Shown here: positions 42,609-51,258 of the stretch, one piece after another
How the letters are laid out: each line of letters opens with the position of its first letter
Position numbering within the stretch: the stretch's first letter is position 1
Source: Polaribacter sp. MED152
Lineage (GTDB): Bacteria; Bacteroidota; Bacteroidia; Flavobacteriales; Flavobacteriaceae
Assembly (NCBI RefSeq): GCF_000152945.2
Contig: NC_020830.1
Location: forward strand, 124,001 to 188,000
Direction: 5' to 3'
Length of the DNA stretch: 64,000 bases
Translations under genes and position numbers: made by a program
Notes under the pieces: generated by a model
Told to the model about the DNA's origin: nothing
The model's database searches: none
What the model saw: only the letters and a program-made list of their open reading frames with translations

Positions 42609-43061
42609 ATGAAAAACATTTTTAGCAAAGAAATTACGGAAGAAGTAATTGATCGAATCAATAAACTTTCTAAGGATACACAACCAGATTGGGGTACAAT
42701 GTCTGTAGCACAAATGTTGGCACATTGCAGTGTAACTTACGAAATGGTTTACACCAACAGACATCAGAAGCCAAACGCTTTTACAAGGTGGATTCTTAAA
42801 ACAATTGTTAAAAGGGCAGTAGTGTCAGAAAAGCCATATCCTAAAAATAGTAGAACAGCTCCTCAGTTTCTAATTACAGATCAAAAGGATTTTTTAAAAG
42901 AGAAGAAGAGGTTAGAAAATTATATTATTCAAACTCAAGAATTGGGTAAGTCACATTTTGATGGTAAAGAATCTAATTCGTTTGGTAAACTTACATCAGA
43001 AGAATGGAATAATATGTTCTACAAACATTTAGATCATCACTTAACTCAATTTGGAGTATAA
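42609..43061 (+). CDS. DUF1569/DinB-like protein
   Basis: The 150-residue protein has the DUF1569 pattern: WGTMSVAQMLAHCSVTYEM near residues 29-47, and the C-terminal WNNMFYKHLDHHLTQFGV with three His that, with His41, could bind a metal as in DinB four-helix bundles. Function unknown; glutathione- or bacillithiol-type transferases use the same fold. It follows holA after nine bases and is ended by a terminator at 43067. Confidence 0.8.
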   Translation: MKNIFSKEITEEVIDRINKLSKDTQPDWGTMSVAQMLAHCSVTYEMVYTNRHQKPNAFTRWILKTIVKRAVVSEKPYPKNSRTAPQFLITDQKDFLKEKKRLENYIIQTQELGKSHFDGKESNSFGKLTSEEWNNMFYKHLDHHLTQFGV

Positions 43062-43066
43062 CATAA

Positions 43067-43097
43067 AAAAAGCCTGATAGAAATATCAGGCTTTTTA
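43067..43097. terminator. Bidirectional terminator
   Basis: AAAAAGCCTGATA pairs perfectly with TATCAGGCTTTTT around a GAAA loop. It lies between the convergent DUF1569 and M28 peptidase genes. Confidence 0.92.
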
Positions 43098-43115
43098 TTC
43101 TTAGACTAAGAATTA

Positions 43116-44165
43116 CTATTTCTCAGTTTCCTCTTTTTTAGCTTTGTCAGCTATAATTCTGGTTTCTTTATTAGCAACTTCCCAAGCAGTATGAAAAACT
43201 AAACGTGCTCTGTTTTCTAATAACTCATAGTTAATTTTATCTGGAGTATCAGTTGGTTTATGGTAATCAACGTGAGTTCCGTTAAAATAAAAGATAATTG
43301 GCACATTGTTTTTTACAAAGTTATAATGATCTGATCTGTAGTAAAAACGGTTAGGATCGTTCTCATCATTATATTTATAATCTAAGTTGATGTTGGTATA
43401 TTTATCGTTCATAGCTTCAGAAATAGTATGTAATTCTGTACTTAACTTATCTGAACCAATTAAATATACGTAGTTAGGATCTGCTTTATGTCTGCTATCA
43501 GTTCTACCAATCATATCAATATTTAAATCACAAACTGTATTTTCTAAAGGAAAAATAGGATCTACATCTGTGTAGTATTTAGAACCTAAAAGTCCTTTTT
43601 CTTCTCCAGTTACGTGTAAAAATAAAATAGATCTTTTTGGCCCTTTACCAGCTTTTGCTGCCATTTGAAATGCTTCAGCAATTTCTAACATTGCAACAGT
43701 ACCAGAACCATCATCATCTGCACCATTATAAACTTGACCATTTTTAACTCCTTCATGGTCTAAATGTGCAGAAATTACTACGATTTCTTCTGGTTTTTCA
43801 GAGCCTTCTATAAAAGCAACCACGTTTTCAGAATCTTTAAAAGTTCCTCTTCTCGTGTTTTTATTAATCCACTCTGCAGGTACTTCTTGAAAATAATCAT
43901 CTCCACCAATTGGGCTCACAATACCTTGACTTACATAAAAGTTTTTTAAGTATTCTACAGCCATTTTTTGACCAGGTTCTCCAGTTTCTCTACCTTGAAA
44001 TTCATCTGAGGCATAAGTAAAAAGGTGATTACCTAAATCTTTAGCTGTAATTGTTGCTGCGTATTTTGCTGCTTGATCTACATTTGCATCTTCTTTAGAT
44101 GCTTCTTTGCTAGTACTGCAAGCCATAAAAGCGATTGCACCTGCAACATAAAGTATTTTTTTCAT
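43116..44165 (-). CDS. M28 family zinc metallopeptidase (lipoprotein)
   Basis: The 349-residue lipoprotein (lipobox AFMACS, Cys16) has the M28 aminopeptidase core: SAHLDHEG (zinc His and Asp), YNGADDDGSGTVAMLE (bridging Asp), TGEEKGLLGS (catalytic Glu and zinc Glu), NIDMIGR and a final HVDYHKPTDTPD with the last zinc His. It removes N-terminal amino acids from peptides on the periplasmic or outer-membrane face. Its own promoter lies at 44200-44230. Confidence 0.92.
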   Translation of the reverse strand: MKKILYVAGAIAFMACSTSKEASKEDANVDQAAKYAATITAKDLGNHLFTYASDEFQGRETGEPGQKMAVEYLKNFYVSQGIVSPIGGDDYFQEVPAEWINKNTRRGTFKDSENVVAFIEGSEKPEEIVVISAHLDHEGVKNGQVYNGADDDGSGTVAMLEIAEAFQMAAKAGKGPKRSILFLHVTGEEKGLLGSKYYTDVDPIFPLENTVCDLNIDMIGRTDSRHKADPNYVYLIGSDKLSTELHTISEAMNDKYTNINLDYKYNDENDPNRFYYRSDHYNFVKNNVPIIFYFNGTHVDYHKPTDTPDKINYELLENRARLVFHTAWEVANKETRIIADKAKKEETEK

Positions 44166-44199
44166 CGATTAAATTTAATTAATTTCTAAGATTAGTATT

Positions 44200-44230
44200 C
44201 AAAAATAACAAAAAGTTACAGCTTTATCAA
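44200..44230 (-). promoter_or_regulatory. Predicted promoter of the M28 peptidase gene
   Basis: Minus-strand TTG (44228-44230), 20-base spacer and TATTTTTG (44200-44207). The leader is about 35 bases. Confidence 0.6.
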
Positions 44231-44232
44231 AA

Positions 44233-45030
44233 TTAGTTCCTCTTAATAACAAACTGTTTAAGATTCGAGTTGTATTTTATGATCTGATTAGGAAATAAAT
44301 TATCTAAAGCTTGAGTTTTATTTAGTTCGTCAACAGATCCTGAAAGTACTTCATTATCTTTAAATAATACAATTGAATCAGAAAATTGAAGAGCTAAATT
44401 CACTTGATGTGTGGAAATTATAATAGTTTTTGATGTTTCATCTACCAGCTTTTTAAGAAGTGTAAAAATCTTTAACGTATGATGAAGATCTAAATGTGCT
44501 GTTGGCTCATCTAAAATAATGATATCTGTATCTTGTGCTAAAGCTCTTGCAATTAAAACGCGTTGTAATTGACCATCACTCAATTCGTAGAAATATTTTT
44601 GTTGAAGATGTTCAATCTCGGTTTGTTTTATAGCTGTTGAAATTTTTTCGATATCAACCTCAGATAATTTATCAATCCAATTCGTATAAGGTTGTCTCCC
44701 CAAAGCAACAAGCTCAAAAACGGTTAATTGACTTTCAGGTAAACGCTCTGTAAGCACTAAACTTAATAGCTTCGATATTTCTTTATTTGAATACAATTCT
44801 AATTTTTTCTCATTGATAAAAACCAGACCATTTAAAGGGTTTTGTACTTTTGCTAAGGTTCTTAAAAAAGTAGATTTACCTATTCCGTTTTTACCTAAAA
44901 CTGTAATTAAATTTTGCTGTTTTAATTCTAAGTTGATGTCATTTGCTACAACAATTTTACTTTTTCTGCTTTGGTAACCAATACTTAAGTTTTCAGTTCT
45001 TAAAACGATATTTTCTTGCTTTTTATTCAT
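44233..45030 (-). CDS. FecE/BtuD-type ABC transporter ATP-binding protein
   Basis: A 265-residue ATPase with Walker A LGKNGIGKST, signature ELSDGQLQRV, Walker B IIILDEPTAHLD and H-loop IISTHQ. Such ATPases energise import of iron-siderophore, haem or cobalamin. It starts two bases after the FecCD permease stop. The PduO-type cobalamin enzyme near 63.5 kb makes B12 as substrate possible, but iron complexes are equally likely. Confidence 0.9.
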   Translation of the reverse strand: MNKKQENIVLRTENLSIGYQSRKSKIVVANDINLELKQQNLITVLGKNGIGKSTFLRTLAKVQNPLNGLVFINEKKLELYSNKEISKLLSLVLTERLPESQLTVFELVALGRQPYTNWIDKLSEVDIEKISTAIKQTEIEHLQQKYFYELSDGQLQRVLIARALAQDTDIIILDEPTAHLDLHHTLKIFTLLKKLVDETSKTIIISTHQVNLALQFSDSIVLFKDNEVLSGSVDELNKTQALDNLFPNQIIKYNSNLKQFVIKRN

Positions 45031-45032
45031 GC

Positions 45033-46061
45033 TTAAATAAAAATTTTCTTTTTTCGAATTAATAACCAGATTACAACAGGGGCACCAAATAAAGAAGTAA
45101 TAGCGTTTATTGGTAGCGTAAATTCACTTGTAGGTAACTGAGCAATTGCATCACAAATAAGCAATATAATTCCACCTAATAAAGCAACAGAAGGTATTAA
45201 GATTTTATGATTAGAAGTTGTAAAAAGCAATTTAGCAATATGAGGTACAGCTAGACCAACAAAAGCAATTGGTCCTGAAAAGGCAGTAATTACACCAGCT
45301 AAAATACTTGTGATTAATAAAATAATATTTCTATTTCTTTTAATGTTAATACCTAAACTTTTTGCATAATTTTCTCCCAGCAAAAAACTATTTAGAGGTT
45401 TAATAATGATTAAGCTACCTAACATACCAATACCATAAATAGACGCAAATACAGAAATTTCTGTCCAACTTAAATTTCCTAAACTACCAAAGCTCCAAAA
45501 TAAATATTGTTGAATTTGTTCAGCTTGAGAAAAGTAGGCAAGAACACTAATTAAGGCCGAAGTTAAACTGCCAAACATTAAACCAATAATAAGTATTGAC
45601 ATAATGTTTCTAACTTTATTTGCTGCTACAATTACAGCTGTTAACACTAAAAAAGCTCCTAAACTCGCTGCAATTGGTAAAGACCAACTAGACAAGTTAG
45701 GTGATATTAGAATGCCTCCTAAAAAAGAAGATCCTAAAATTAAAAGAGCAACGCCTAAACTTGCCCCAGAAGAAATACCTAAAACAAATGGGCCTGCTAA
45801 AGGATTTCTAAATAAAGTTTGCATTAGTAAACCACAGATTGATAAACCAGAACCAACTAAAATAGCAGTAATTGCTTTTGGTAATCTATAATTTAAAATA
45901 ATGGTAGTCCAACTTTCTTTAGTAGGTAATCCACCAAAAAGAGTTGTAAATATATCTTCTATAGGAATTGAAACTGAGCCTAGACTTACATTTACAAAGA
46001 ACAATAACAGCAAAAGCCATGATAATATTATAAAATGTAGTGTGTAGTTTTTGGTTTGCAT
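45033..46061 (-). CDS. FecCD-family ABC importer permease
   Basis: From ATG 46061 the permease has 342 residues and about ten membrane helices. FecCD marks are RLPKAITAILVGSGLSICGLLMQ split near residues 55-77, NPLAGPFVLGISSGA, and GPIAFVGLAVPHIAKLL (ATPase-coupling loop). It works with the ATPase directly downstream. No periplasmic binding protein or TonB receptor gene is beside it. Confidence 0.92.
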   Translation of the reverse strand: MQTKNYTLHFIILSWLLLLLFFVNVSLGSVSIPIEDIFTTLFGGLPTKESWTTIILNYRLPKAITAILVGSGLSICGLLMQTLFRNPLAGPFVLGISSGASLGVALLILGSSFLGGILISPNLSSWSLPIAASLGAFLVLTAVIVAANKVRNIMSILIIGLMFGSLTSALISVLAYFSQAEQIQQYLFWSFGSLGNLSWTEISVFASIYGIGMLGSLIIIKPLNSFLLGENYAKSLGINIKRNRNIILLITSILAGVITAFSGPIAFVGLAVPHIAKLLFTTSNHKILIPSVALLGGIILLICDAIAQLPTSEFTLPINAITSLFGAPVVIWLLIRKKKIFI

Positions 46062-46089
46062 CAATACCTAATAATAAATTGATATTCGT

Positions 46090-46665
46090 TTAATAATTTT
46101 TCAAAAAGTCAACAAGTTTTTGCACAGCAATACCCCTATGAGAAATTTTGTTTTTTTCGGCAGCACTCATAGTTGAAAAAGATTCATTGTAATTGGTTGG
46201 TTTAAAGATAGGGTCATACCCAAAACCTTTATCACCTTGTTTACTATGTAAAATTTCACCTGTACAAATTCCTTCAAATAAAAACTGTTTATCGTCTAAA
46301 TTTAAACAGATTGCTGTTCTAAACTGAGCATTTCTGTTTGATTTATTTTTTAGCTCATCAAGTAATTTTTGCATGTTTCGCTCAGCGCTTCTAGGTTCAC
46401 CAGCAAATCTTGCAGAATAAACACCAGGTTTACCATCTAAAGCTTCTACTTCTAAACCAGTATCATCAGCAAAACAATTGTAACCGTAATTTTTGGTAAT
46501 GTAATCTGCCTTTAGTTTAGCATTACCTTGTAAAGTGTTTTCGGTTTCGTCCACTTCTTCATTGCAATTAATGTCTTTTAAGCTTAATAATTCAATTGAG
46601 CTTGGCAACATTTCTTGTACTTCTTTTAATTTATTTAAATTGTTGGTGGCAAAAACGAGTTTCAT
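46090..46665 (-). CDS. rdgB: Non-canonical purine NTP pyrophosphatase (RdgB/HAM1)
   Basis: The 191-residue enzyme removes dITP/XTP from the nucleotide pool. It shows [37 protein letters not shown] over residues 64-84, [16 protein letters not shown] and the C-terminal SHRGIAV. All family motifs are intact. Confidence 0.95.
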   Translation of the reverse strand: MKLVFATNNLNKLKEVQEMLPSSIELLSLKDINCNEEVDETENTLQGNAKLKADYITKNYGYNCFADDTGLEVEALDGKPGVYSARFAGEPRSAERNMQKLLDELKNKSNRNAQFRTAICLNLDDKQFLFEGICTGEILHSKQGDKGFGYDPIFKPTNYNESFSTMSAAEKNKISHRGIAVQKLVDFLKNY

Positions 46666-46690
46666 TTATTTATTGAAAGTATTAGAGAAA

Positions 46691-46698
46691 CAAAGTTA
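46691..46698 (-). promoter_or_regulatory. -7 box before rdgB
   Basis: Minus-strand TAACTTTG fits TAnnTTTG exactly, about 25 bases before the ATG; no TTG at the expected -33 distance. Confidence 0.4.
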
Positions 46699-46735
46699 CA
46701 AAGTTTTTGCTCCTTTTTAAGAAGATTAATAAGGT

Positions 46736-47209
46736 CTACTCATGATGATAGGGTTCATTCTTTAAAATGGTGAAACCTCTATACAATTGTTCAACGATAA
46801 AAAGACGAATCATTTGGTGAGAAAACGTCATTTTAGAAAGCGATATTTTACCTTGTGCTTTTTGGTATACAGCATCAGAAAAACCATAAGGACCACCAAT
46901 AACTAAAACCAACTGTTTCAAACCAGCATTCATCTTTTTTTGTAAATATTTAGAAAACTCGATAGAAGTAAAATGCTTTCCTTTATCATCTAACAAAACC
47001 AAAACATCTGTATTTTGTAGTTTCTTTAAAATTTGTTCGCCCTCTTTTTCTTTCTGCTGAAGTTCGCTTAAATTTTTAACATTTTTAATGTCTGGTATAA
47101 TATCTAACTCAAACTTTATATAGTGTTTTAAACGGTTTTGATACTCATCTATCAATAATGATAATTGTTTATTATCTGTTTTTCCTATCGCTAAAAGTTT
47201 AATTTTCAT
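46736..47209 (-). CDS. rlmH: 23S rRNA (pseudouridine1915-N3)-methyltransferase RlmH
   Basis: The 157-residue SPOUT methyltransferase has the AdoMet knot motifs LDDKGKHFTS, LVIGGPYGFSD and SLSKMTFSHQMIRLFIVEQLYRG (split as SLSKMTFSHQMIRLF and VEQLYRG), with the conserved C-terminal end PYHHE. It methylates Psi1915 in helix 69 of 23S rRNA. Length is typical. Confidence 0.95.
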   Translation of the reverse strand: MKIKLLAIGKTDNKQLSLLIDEYQNRLKHYIKFELDIIPDIKNVKNLSELQQKEKEGEQILKKLQNTDVLVLLDDKGKHFTSIEFSKYLQKKMNAGLKQLVLVIGGPYGFSDAVYQKAQGKISLSKMTFSHQMIRLFIVEQLYRGFTILKNEPYHHE

Positions 47210-47213
47210 TTGT

Positions 47214-47221
47214 CAAAATTA
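47214..47221 (-). promoter_or_regulatory. -7 box directly before rlmH
   Basis: Minus-strand TAATTTTG fits TAnnTTTG exactly and ends four bases before the ATG at 47209, predicting a leaderless mRNA. No TTG at -33 distance. Confidence 0.4.
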
Positions 47222-47268
47222 CGAATTATGACGTTTGAATTGCTATTTTTACATCACAATTAAATGAT

Positions 47269-48126
47269 ATGATTACAGAAGCACAATTTCAAAACGAGTT
47301 AGACTTAATTATAAAAAATGCCATTAGAGAAGATATAGGAGATGGAGATCATACCTCACTTTCTTGTATTCCTGCAGATGCAGAAGGCAAAGCAAAGTTA
47401 TTGGTTAAAGATACAGGAGTTATTGCTGGTGTAGAATTTGCAAAACAGGTTTTTTCTTATGTTGATGCAGATTTGCAAGTAGAAACTTTTATAACTGATG
47501 GTGAAAATGTAAAATTTGGCGATATTGTTTTTCATGTTTCTGGTAAATCTAGATCTATTTTAATGGCAGAGCGTTTGGTGTTAAATGCCATGCAAAGAAT
47601 GTCTGCAATAGCAACTAAAACTGCATTTTTTGCTAACCTGTTAAAAGGTACAGGTACTAAGGTTTTAGATACCAGAAAAACAACACCAGGAATTAGAGTT
47701 TTAGAAAAATGGGCTGTAAAAATTGGTGGAGGAGAAAATCATAGATTTGCCTTGTATGATATGGTTATGATAAAAGACAATCATATAGATTTTGCTGGAG
47801 GAATTACAGCAGCAATAACTAAAACTAAAAAATACTTAGCTGAAAAAAACTTAGATATTAAAATTATTGTAGAAGCTAGAAGTTTGAAAGAAATTGAGGA
47901 AATTTTATCGAATGAAGGTGTTTACAGAATTCTTATTGACAATTTTAATTATGAAGATACTAGAAAAGCAGTAGCATTAATTGGCGATAAATGTTTAACG
48001 GAATCTTCAGGAGGAATTAATGAAGATACGATTAGAAAATATGCAGAATGTGGAGTAGATTTTATTTCCTCAGGTGCTTTAACACACTCCGTTTATAATT
48101 TGGATTTGAGTTTAAAAGCCATTTAA
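47269..48126 (+). CDS. nadC: Nicotinate-nucleotide pyrophosphorylase (carboxylating)
   Basis: The 285-residue enzyme makes nicotinate mononucleotide from quinolinate and PRPP. Motifs are REDIGDGDHTS, LNAMQRMSAIAT, LDTRKTTPGIR, GGGENHRFALYDMVMIKDNH over residues 150-169, EARSLKEIEE and the SSGGI turn near the C-terminus. Length and order are standard. Starts are separated from rlmH by 59 bases on the opposite strand. Confidence 0.96.
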   Translation: MITEAQFQNELDLIIKNAIREDIGDGDHTSLSCIPADAEGKAKLLVKDTGVIAGVEFAKQVFSYVDADLQVETFITDGENVKFGDIVFHVSGKSRSILMAERLVLNAMQRMSAIATKTAFFANLLKGTGTKVLDTRKTTPGIRVLEKWAVKIGGGENHRFALYDMVMIKDNHIDFAGGITAAITKTKKYLAEKNLDIKIIVEARSLKEIEEILSNEGVYRILIDNFNYEDTRKAVALIGDKCLTESSGGINEDTIRKYAECGVDFISSGALTHSVYNLDLSLKAI

Positions 48127-48134
48127 AATAAGTG

Positions 48135-48704
48135 ATGTTAGACTTTTTTGATAATGAAACTTTTACAAAAGTTGATTTTACGAAAACTAAAATCAGCAAA
48201 GGAGAATATGATAATTGTACATTCACGAATTGTAATTTTGAAAGTTTACATGCCTCAAACATTCAATTTGTGGAATGCGATTTTATAGATTGTAATTTTA
48301 GCAATACAATTGTCACCAATACTGTATTTAAAGAAATTTCATTTTTAAATTGTAAAATGATTGGCGTAAAATTCAATGAATGTGATCCTTTTTTGCTTCA
48401 ATTTAGTTTTAAAGATTGTCAACTAAATTTTAGTTCTTTTTATCAATTAAAAATTCCGAATACTAAATTTATCAATTGTAATTTAGAGGAAGTAGATTTT
48501 ACTGAGAGTATTTTAAGTAATGCATTGTTTGATAAATGCAATTTAAAAAACACCACTTTTGAAAGATCTAATATAGAAAAAACTGATTTTAGAACTTCTG
48601 CAAATTTTAGTTTTAGCTTAGAAGAAAACCAAGTAAAAGGTGCAAAATTTAGTAAAGAAAATCTTGTTGGTCTTTTATCAAAATATAAAATTGTTATAGA
48701 TTAG
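48135..48704 (+). CDS. Pentapeptide-repeat protein
   Basis: A 189-residue protein from ATG 48135 (GTG at 48132 would add one residue) built of A(N/D)LxF-like five-residue repeats, for example CTFTNCNFES, CDFIDCNFSN, TKFINCNLEEVDFTES and CNLKNTTFERSNIEKTDF, forming a right-handed four-sided beta helix. Some relatives (Qnr) mimic DNA and protect gyrase, but most have no known role. It follows nadC after eight bases and ends six bases before the YihY gene. Confidence 0.85.
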   Translation: MLDFFDNETFTKVDFTKTKISKGEYDNCTFTNCNFESLHASNIQFVECDFIDCNFSNTIVTNTVFKEISFLNCKMIGVKFNECDPFLLQFSFKDCQLNFSSFYQLKIPNTKFINCNLEEVDFTESILSNALFDKCNLKNTTFERSNIEKTDFRTSANFSFSLEENQVKGAKFSKENLVGLLSKYKIVID

Positions 48705-48710
48705 TGGTAT

Positions 48711-49655
48711 ATGTCTAAAATTGCTGAAGATAAATTTGATAAAATTCCTGTGGTTAACTCTTTAGTTAAGCTAGGAAAAAAAATTAAGGTGCCTGGTTTA
48801 AAGGGCATGTCTTTGTACGATGTTTTAGAAATGTATTTAATAGGCATTGTAGAAGGAGCATTAACCACAAGAGCAAGTGGAATTGCTTACAGCTTTTTTA
48901 TGGCTATTTTTCCTTTTCTTTTATTTATTCTAACCTTAATACCTTATGTGCCCATAGATGGTGCTCAAGAAGGTTTACTTTCTATTATTAGTGATGTTTT
49001 GCCACCCAAAACTTTTGATGCTGTTGATACAGTTATTATTGATATTATCAACAATCAATATGGAGGTTTGCTATCTTTTGGTTTTATAGGGTCTATTTTT
49101 TTAATGACTAATGGTGTAAATGCAATTTTTGGTGGATTTGAATTTTCGTATCACGTAAAAGAAATTCGTAATATTTTTAGAGCCTACTTTATAGCCATGT
49201 TTGTGTCTTTTGTAATTGTGGCTTTTCTATTAATAACTGTGGTTATAATAATCTTTTTTGAATTGATTTTAAAAGATTATGTAACCCTAGCTTGGTTAGA
49301 AGATAATTTAATTTGGATTCAATTAGTGCGTGGTTCTATATTCTTAGCCATGATATTTATTACAGTTTCTATGCTTTATCATTATGGAGTAAAAGAAGGT
49401 AAATACTCTAGATTCTTTTCTCCAGGAGCTGTTTTTACAACAGTTTTATCAGTATTGTCATTTTACCTTTTTGGTTTTTATGTTACTGAATTTGCAAAGT
49501 ACAATGAGTTGTATGGTTCTATAGGTACCTTGTTAATTTTAATGCTATTTATTTGGCTAAATGCCATTATTCTTCTTTTAGGTTTCGAGTTAAACGCATC
49601 TATTTATTCTTTGCGTGTTCGAAATAAAAGCAAAGCTAGCCCTGAAAATTTGTAA
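48711..49655 (+). CDS. YihY/BrkB family inner-membrane protein
   Basis: The 314-residue protein has six membrane helices and the family marks GALTTRASGIAYSFFMAIFP (residues 48-67) and the late YNELYGSIGTLLILMLFIWL with NAIILLLGFELNA. It was once called ribonuclease BN, which is wrong for this family; its role, perhaps lipid-related transport, is unknown. Confidence 0.9.
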   Translation: MSKIAEDKFDKIPVVNSLVKLGKKIKVPGLKGMSLYDVLEMYLIGIVEGALTTRASGIAYSFFMAIFPFLLFILTLIPYVPIDGAQEGLLSIISDVLPPKTFDAVDTVIIDIINNQYGGLLSFGFIGSIFLMTNGVNAIFGGFEFSYHVKEIRNIFRAYFIAMFVSFVIVAFLLITVVIIIFFELILKDYVTLAWLEDNLIWIQLVRGSIFLAMIFITVSMLYHYGVKEGKYSRFFSPGAVFTTVLSVLSFYLFGFYVTEFAKYNELYGSIGTLLILMLFIWLNAIILLLGFELNASIYSLRVRNKSKASPENL

Positions 49656-49755
49656 GATTTTCACGATATTTGCACTCGCAAAAAAGTATCCATAAACAAT
49701 ATTTAGATTTTTTATTTACAAACAATGAATAACTAAATATTGATAACTGAATTAT

Positions 49756-51120
49756 ATGAAACCAAGCATTCCAAAAGGAACTAGAGATTTTTCACCAACA
49801 GAAGTAGCCAATCGTTCTTATATTATGAACACTATTAAAACTACTTTCGAAACTTTCGGATTTCAGCCCATAGAAACTCCGAGTTTTGAAAACTCATCAA
49901 CTTTAATGGGTAAATATGGTGAAGAAGGTGATAGGCTTATTTTCAAAATTTTAAATTCTGGAGACTTTCTTAAGAAGGCAGATGCACAATTATTGGCAGA
50001 TAAAGAAAGTACAAAAGTAACTTCACAGATTTCTGAAAAAGCTTTAAGGTATGATCTTACTGTGCCTTTTGCAAGGTATGTAGTTCAGCATCAAAATGAA
50101 ATCACGTTTCCTTTTAAACGTTATCAAGTACAGCCTGTTTGGAGAGCAGATCGTCCTCAAAAAGGTCGTTTTAGAGAGTTTTATCAGTGTGATGCAGATG
50201 TAGTAGGTAGTAAATCTTTATGGCAAGAAGCAGAATTTATACAATTGTTTGATACTGTTTTTACTAAATTAGGTTTAACAGAAACTACTATAAAAATTAA
50301 TAATAGAAAAATCTTATCTGGAATTGCAGAAGTAATTGGGGCTCAAGATAAACTGATAGATTTTACTGTTGCTTTAGATAAGTTAGATAAAATTGGGCAA
50401 GCTAAAGTAGAAGAAGAAATGCTAGCAAAAGGTATTTCTGAAGAAGCCATTCAAAAAGTACAACCATTATTTAATTTTAAAGGCTCTAACCTAGAAAATT
50501 TAGATGCTTTAGATCTTATGTTAGCTGCTTCAGATGAGGGCTTACAAGGTGTTAAAGAATTAAGATTTGTAATAAATGCAACTACAGAATTAGGCTTGCA
50601 ATCTGCAAATTTAGAAGTAGATGTAACTTTGGCCAGAGGTTTAAATTATTACACAGGAGCAATTTTTGAAGTTTCAGCACCAAAAGGCGTGAAAATGGGT
50701 TCTATTGGAGGAGGAGGAAGATATGATGATTTAACTGGTATTTTCGGAATGAAAGATGTTTCTGGAGTAGGAATTTCTTTTGGTTTAGACCGAATTTATT
50801 TAGTGCTAGAAGAACTGGGTTTATTCAAATCTGTAGATTTACCTAAGCCTAAAGTATTGTTTATTAATTTTGGAGATGCTGAAGGTTTGTATTGCATGAA
50901 AGCCATTTCTGAACTTAGAAAATACAATATTAAAGCAGAATTATATCCAGATGCTGCTAAGATGAAAAAGCAAATGACGTATGCTAATAACAGAGCAATA
51001 GAATATGTGGTTTTAGCTGGTTCTCAAGAAGTAGCACAAGAGGTATTCACATTAAAAAATATGATTACTGGAGAACAACAACAATGTTCTAAAGCAGAAT
51101 TAGTAAATAAATTACAATAA
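49756..51120 (+). CDS. hisS: Histidine--tRNA ligase
   Basis: A 454-residue class II synthetase: motif 1 near PKGTRDFSP and ETPSFENSS, motif 2 QVQPVWRADRPQKGRFREF (residues 120-138), the histidine motif ARGLNYYTGAIFEV, motif 3 GISFGLDR, and a C-terminal anticodon-binding domain. It charges tRNA-His. Confidence 0.97.
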   Translation: MKPSIPKGTRDFSPTEVANRSYIMNTIKTTFETFGFQPIETPSFENSSTLMGKYGEEGDRLIFKILNSGDFLKKADAQLLADKESTKVTSQISEKALRYDLTVPFARYVVQHQNEITFPFKRYQVQPVWRADRPQKGRFREFYQCDADVVGSKSLWQEAEFIQLFDTVFTKLGLTETTIKINNRKILSGIAEVIGAQDKLIDFTVALDKLDKIGQAKVEEEMLAKGISEEAIQKVQPLFNFKGSNLENLDALDLMLAASDEGLQGVKELRFVINATTELGLQSANLEVDVTLARGLNYYTGAIFEVSAPKGVKMGSIGGGGRYDDLTGIFGMKDVSGVGISFGLDRIYLVLEELGLFKSVDLPKPKVLFINFGDAEGLYCMKAISELRKYNIKAELYPDAAKMKKQMTYANNRAIEYVVLAGSQEVAQEVFTLKNMITGEQQQCSKAELVNKLQ

Positions 51121-51160
51121 AGATTTCTTTTAAGAGGCAGTAGTTGTCAATAATTATACA

Positions 51161-51177
51161 TCAATAATGATTATTGA
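51161..51177. promoter_or_regulatory. Operator-like palindrome upstream of folE
   Basis: TCAATAAT-G-ATTATTGA is a perfect 8-base inverted repeat around one base. The half TCAATAAT occurs again in direct orientation at 51147-51154. The right arm contains the TTG of the predicted -33 element at 51174-51176. Confidence 0.45.
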
Positions 51178-51202
51178 TACAAAAGATGATAAAATACGTT
51201 GC
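51174..51202 (+). promoter_or_regulatory. Possible folE promoter
   Basis: TTG (51174-51176), 18-base spacer and TACGTTGC (51195-51202), a partial match to TAnnTTTG. The leader would be about 50 bases. Spacing matches the best promoters of this window, the -7 box is weak. Confidence 0.35.
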
Positions 51203-51258
51203 AAACACGTAAATTTGCAAAATAATTACGTTTCAATAAGTTTGAATTAAATACCATA

